Assembly: GCA_025677835.1 (NCBI GenBank)
Contig: JAIXMR010000083.1
Location: 58,310-122,309, forward strand
DNA: 64,000 nt
Reading direction: 5' to 3'
Source of the DNA: Sporodiniella umbellata
Taxonomy: Eukaryota > Mucoromycota > Mucoromycetes > Mucorales > Rhizopodaceae
In this document: piece by piece, positions 62,368 to 64,000 of the stretch
How the letters are laid out: each line of letters starts with the position of its first letter
Numbering within the stretch: the stretch's first letter is position 1
The notes under the pieces: model-generated
Databases searched by the model: none
The model's input: only the letters and a program-made list of their open reading frames with translations
What the model was told of the DNA's origin: nothing
Position numbers and translations under genes: made by a program

Positions 62368-63478
62368 TTAAGCGGCTAATGTTTTAGAATTCGAGGTAAG
62401 TTTAGACTCTACAGAGGATGGAGGTAGTTTCCAAAGGCTGGGGGAATAAACCGAAGCCCAGGGAGAGAGTTTGGATTCAAAAGGATGAATCAAGAGAGGG
62501 ATTCCTTTTGGTTTCTCAACCTTAGGAACGATACCAGTGATGGGTTCGATTGAAAGAAAGGAGGCCATCTGAGGTGGGCATTCGATACGGGCAATTTGAA
62601 GTAAAGCGGTCTTTTGTCGCTCTGTGAAAGCAGGACAGATAATGCCGGCAAAGACCAAACGTTCCAATAAGGTGGATTCAATCTGGATATAATCTTTTGA
62701 CAGATGAATCTTGAGGGATTCTTTGAGAGGAGGATGAGTGGGGATGATTTTTAAAAAAAAAAAAAAAAAAAGAGAGAGAGTTCAAGTTTTACCGATAGAG
62801 AGCTTCAAGAGTTCATAGATATGGTCTCTATGAATGGTTGTAATAAGATGTGGTTGATGCCAAGGGTATTTTGTGATGACTGTAATGATATTTTCAAAGG
62901 GTCTTTCTGCACATTTTCTAGAGAAATGAAGCTAGAATAAAAAGAAATCCATGGAAATTAAAAAAAAAAAAAAGAGAAAGTTGTTTGTTTTACCTTATAA
63001 TTTTTACACACGACTAAAAGTGAATTGATTTCTTCCCGGGTGATAAAAGGGGGACAACCTGAATGAGAACCACCTCCGGCAGCGGTAGACATGGTCTTGA
63101 CCACGTCTTGGGTGGGTGGAATAGCCAGTTTGTTTTGGAATTGACCACGCCATTTGGGAAAGACGACTGAGAGTAGTTCGTCCTGGGTACATTCAGTGAT
63201 AGTGATAGACCTGCCTTTCAAAGATCTCTCTTGACGCGTTTCGATCGCGTGCCAGAGATCGGCCACGGTAGCAAATTCGACATAGGCATCGGATAACGTC
63301 TTGCCCGTCGTACGATCCATCAAGATCTATTTTCATTAAGGGTAAGAAACAGAGAGGCCCTTTTGTTTTTCTTACATGGATTGGCTGAGCATAAGTGGAA
63401 GAAGAGGGAAGTCGACAGTGAGAAAAAAAGTGACGGATATCGTTTTGTGAGGCGTCCCAAGGAATCTGGTTTTTATAG

Positions 63479-63509
<31 letters not shown>

Positions 63510-63948
63510 TCAGAACGTCTTTGAGAATAAGCTTTTTGTGGGGCGTTACATTTTTGAGTTTAGCGCAAGGATAGAAATTAGGAAGAAAAGGTTTGACATA
63601 GGCAGACTAGAAAAAAAAAAAAAAAACAAGTCAATGTGTGTGTATTATGGGATCGATTACTTTAGGGCAGAGAGGACATTCGTTTTGATGACAAGAAGTA
63701 CACAAGGCATGACCGCAGGAAAGAGAGATCAAGGGTTGTTTTAAGGTACATTGAGCGCATGCCTGTCTTTGTGGGGTTCTTTGGGGAGAAAAGAAAGAGG
63801 TAGGATTGGGCGTGTCAAAGTCGTGATCAGTGAAAAAAAAAGAGGGTTTACGGTCCAGGTCAGGACAATCAGAAAACAACTGAGAAGAAGGTCCAAAGTC
63901 GAATAGAGAATAGGTGCCAAAGCTAGTATTAGAAGAAGAAGGTGTCAT
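62368..63948 (-). CDS. RING finger plus quasi-RRM protein, possibly continuing past the right edge
   Basis: At least five minus-strand exons. The first visible exon has MTPSSSNTSFGTYSLF at 63948, but the frame stays open upstream to the window end, so the true start may lie outside. A C3HC4 RING finger is clear (CAQC ... SCGHALCTSCHQNECPLC: C-x2-C-x10-C-x-H-x2-C-x2-C-x4-C-x2-C), at about residues 59-92. Downstream exons read AYVKPFLPNFYPCAKLKNV, IPWDASQNDIRHFFSHCRLP, DRTTGKTLSDAYVEFATVADLWHAI and SLKGRSITITECTQDELL, the beta-alpha-beta layout of a quasi-RRM (hnRNP F/H, ESRP type). A helical C-terminus follows (ERPFENIITVITKYPW, LLERLVFAGIICPAF, FTERQKTALLQIARI). RING implies E3 ubiquitin ligase activity, the RRM binding of RNA. 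Introns contain poly-A or poly-T runs. Codon use is G/C-richer than most of the window. Confidence 0.7.
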
Positions 63949-64000
63949 GGGTGGTTGAATAGGAGGTGTCCTTGCTTCTGCTCTTGTCTTTTGATATCCA

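Overview
The window is nuclear DNA of a filamentous, early-diverging fungus, most likely Mucoromycota (Mucorales-like). The reasons are small AT-rich spliceosomal introns (about 45-90 nt, GTAAG/GTAAA donors, CTAAC/CTAAT branch sites), a fungal-type adenylate cyclase (RA, leucine-rich repeats, PP2C-like, cyclase), a canonical Zn2Cys6 transcription factor, and several families that most Dikarya lack or have reduced (an INTS9-like Integrator subunit, a SPAK/OSR1-type kinase, an SH3-containing DOCK GEF, Yippee, TMEM14). No phage, plasmid, CRISPR, rRNA, tRNA or intact mobile element is visible. The genus cannot be fixed by eye.

Layout. 1-455: N-terminal WH1 exons of a WASP/Las17 protein (minus, cut by the window edge). 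0.98-2.63 kb: single-pass membrane protein (minus). 3.7-4.5 kb: TPX2-like short protein. 4.66-5.82 kb: mitochondrial carrier of the SLC25A39/40-Mtm1 group (minus). 7.6-14.1 kb: adenylate cyclase. 14.7-17.2 kb: SPAK/OSR1-like kinase. 17.2-18.7 kb: FHA protein with tandem repeats (minus). 19.1-25.5 kb: TFIIIC largest subunit. 25.6-30.8 kb: three minus-strand genes (coiled-coil protein, INTS9, polytopic membrane protein). 31.1-31.5 kb: TMEM14. 31.97-33.77 kb: Yippee and a bZIP factor (minus). 35.2-37.6 kb: rhodanese-PTP phosphatase. 38.0-39.0 kb: a six-exon small coiled-coil protein with a PACT-like tail. 39.2-40.5 kb: unknown gene (minus). 43.4-44.0 kb: COX11 (minus). 47.7-50.1 kb: Zn2Cys6 factor. 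50.2-51.3 kb: unknown (minus). 52.1-53.0 kb: METTL21-type methyltransferase. 53.2-60.2 kb: DOCK GEF. 60.3-62.1 kb: SRPK (minus). 62.4-64.0 kb: RING plus RRM-like protein (minus, perhaps continuing past the edge).

Three AT-rich deserts (5.8-7.6, 40.5-43.4, 44.0-47.7 kb) have no recognisable gene. Long poly-A/poly-T runs (up to about 44 nt) and compound microsatellites are abundant, many inside introns directly beside the 5' splice site.

The genes are mostly unrelated housekeeping and signalling functions: cAMP signalling, GCK-type and SR-protein kinases, a MAPK-type tyrosine phosphatase, actin/Rho control (WASP, DOCK), Pol III transcription and snRNA 3'-end processing. There is no operon-like logic. 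The best leads are the kinase that carries four RFx[V/I/L] docking motifs itself, the overlooked PACT-like gene, the fungal INTS9, the RING/RRM-like fusion, the PIP-box-like motif in TFIIIC, and the poly-A expansions at splice donors.
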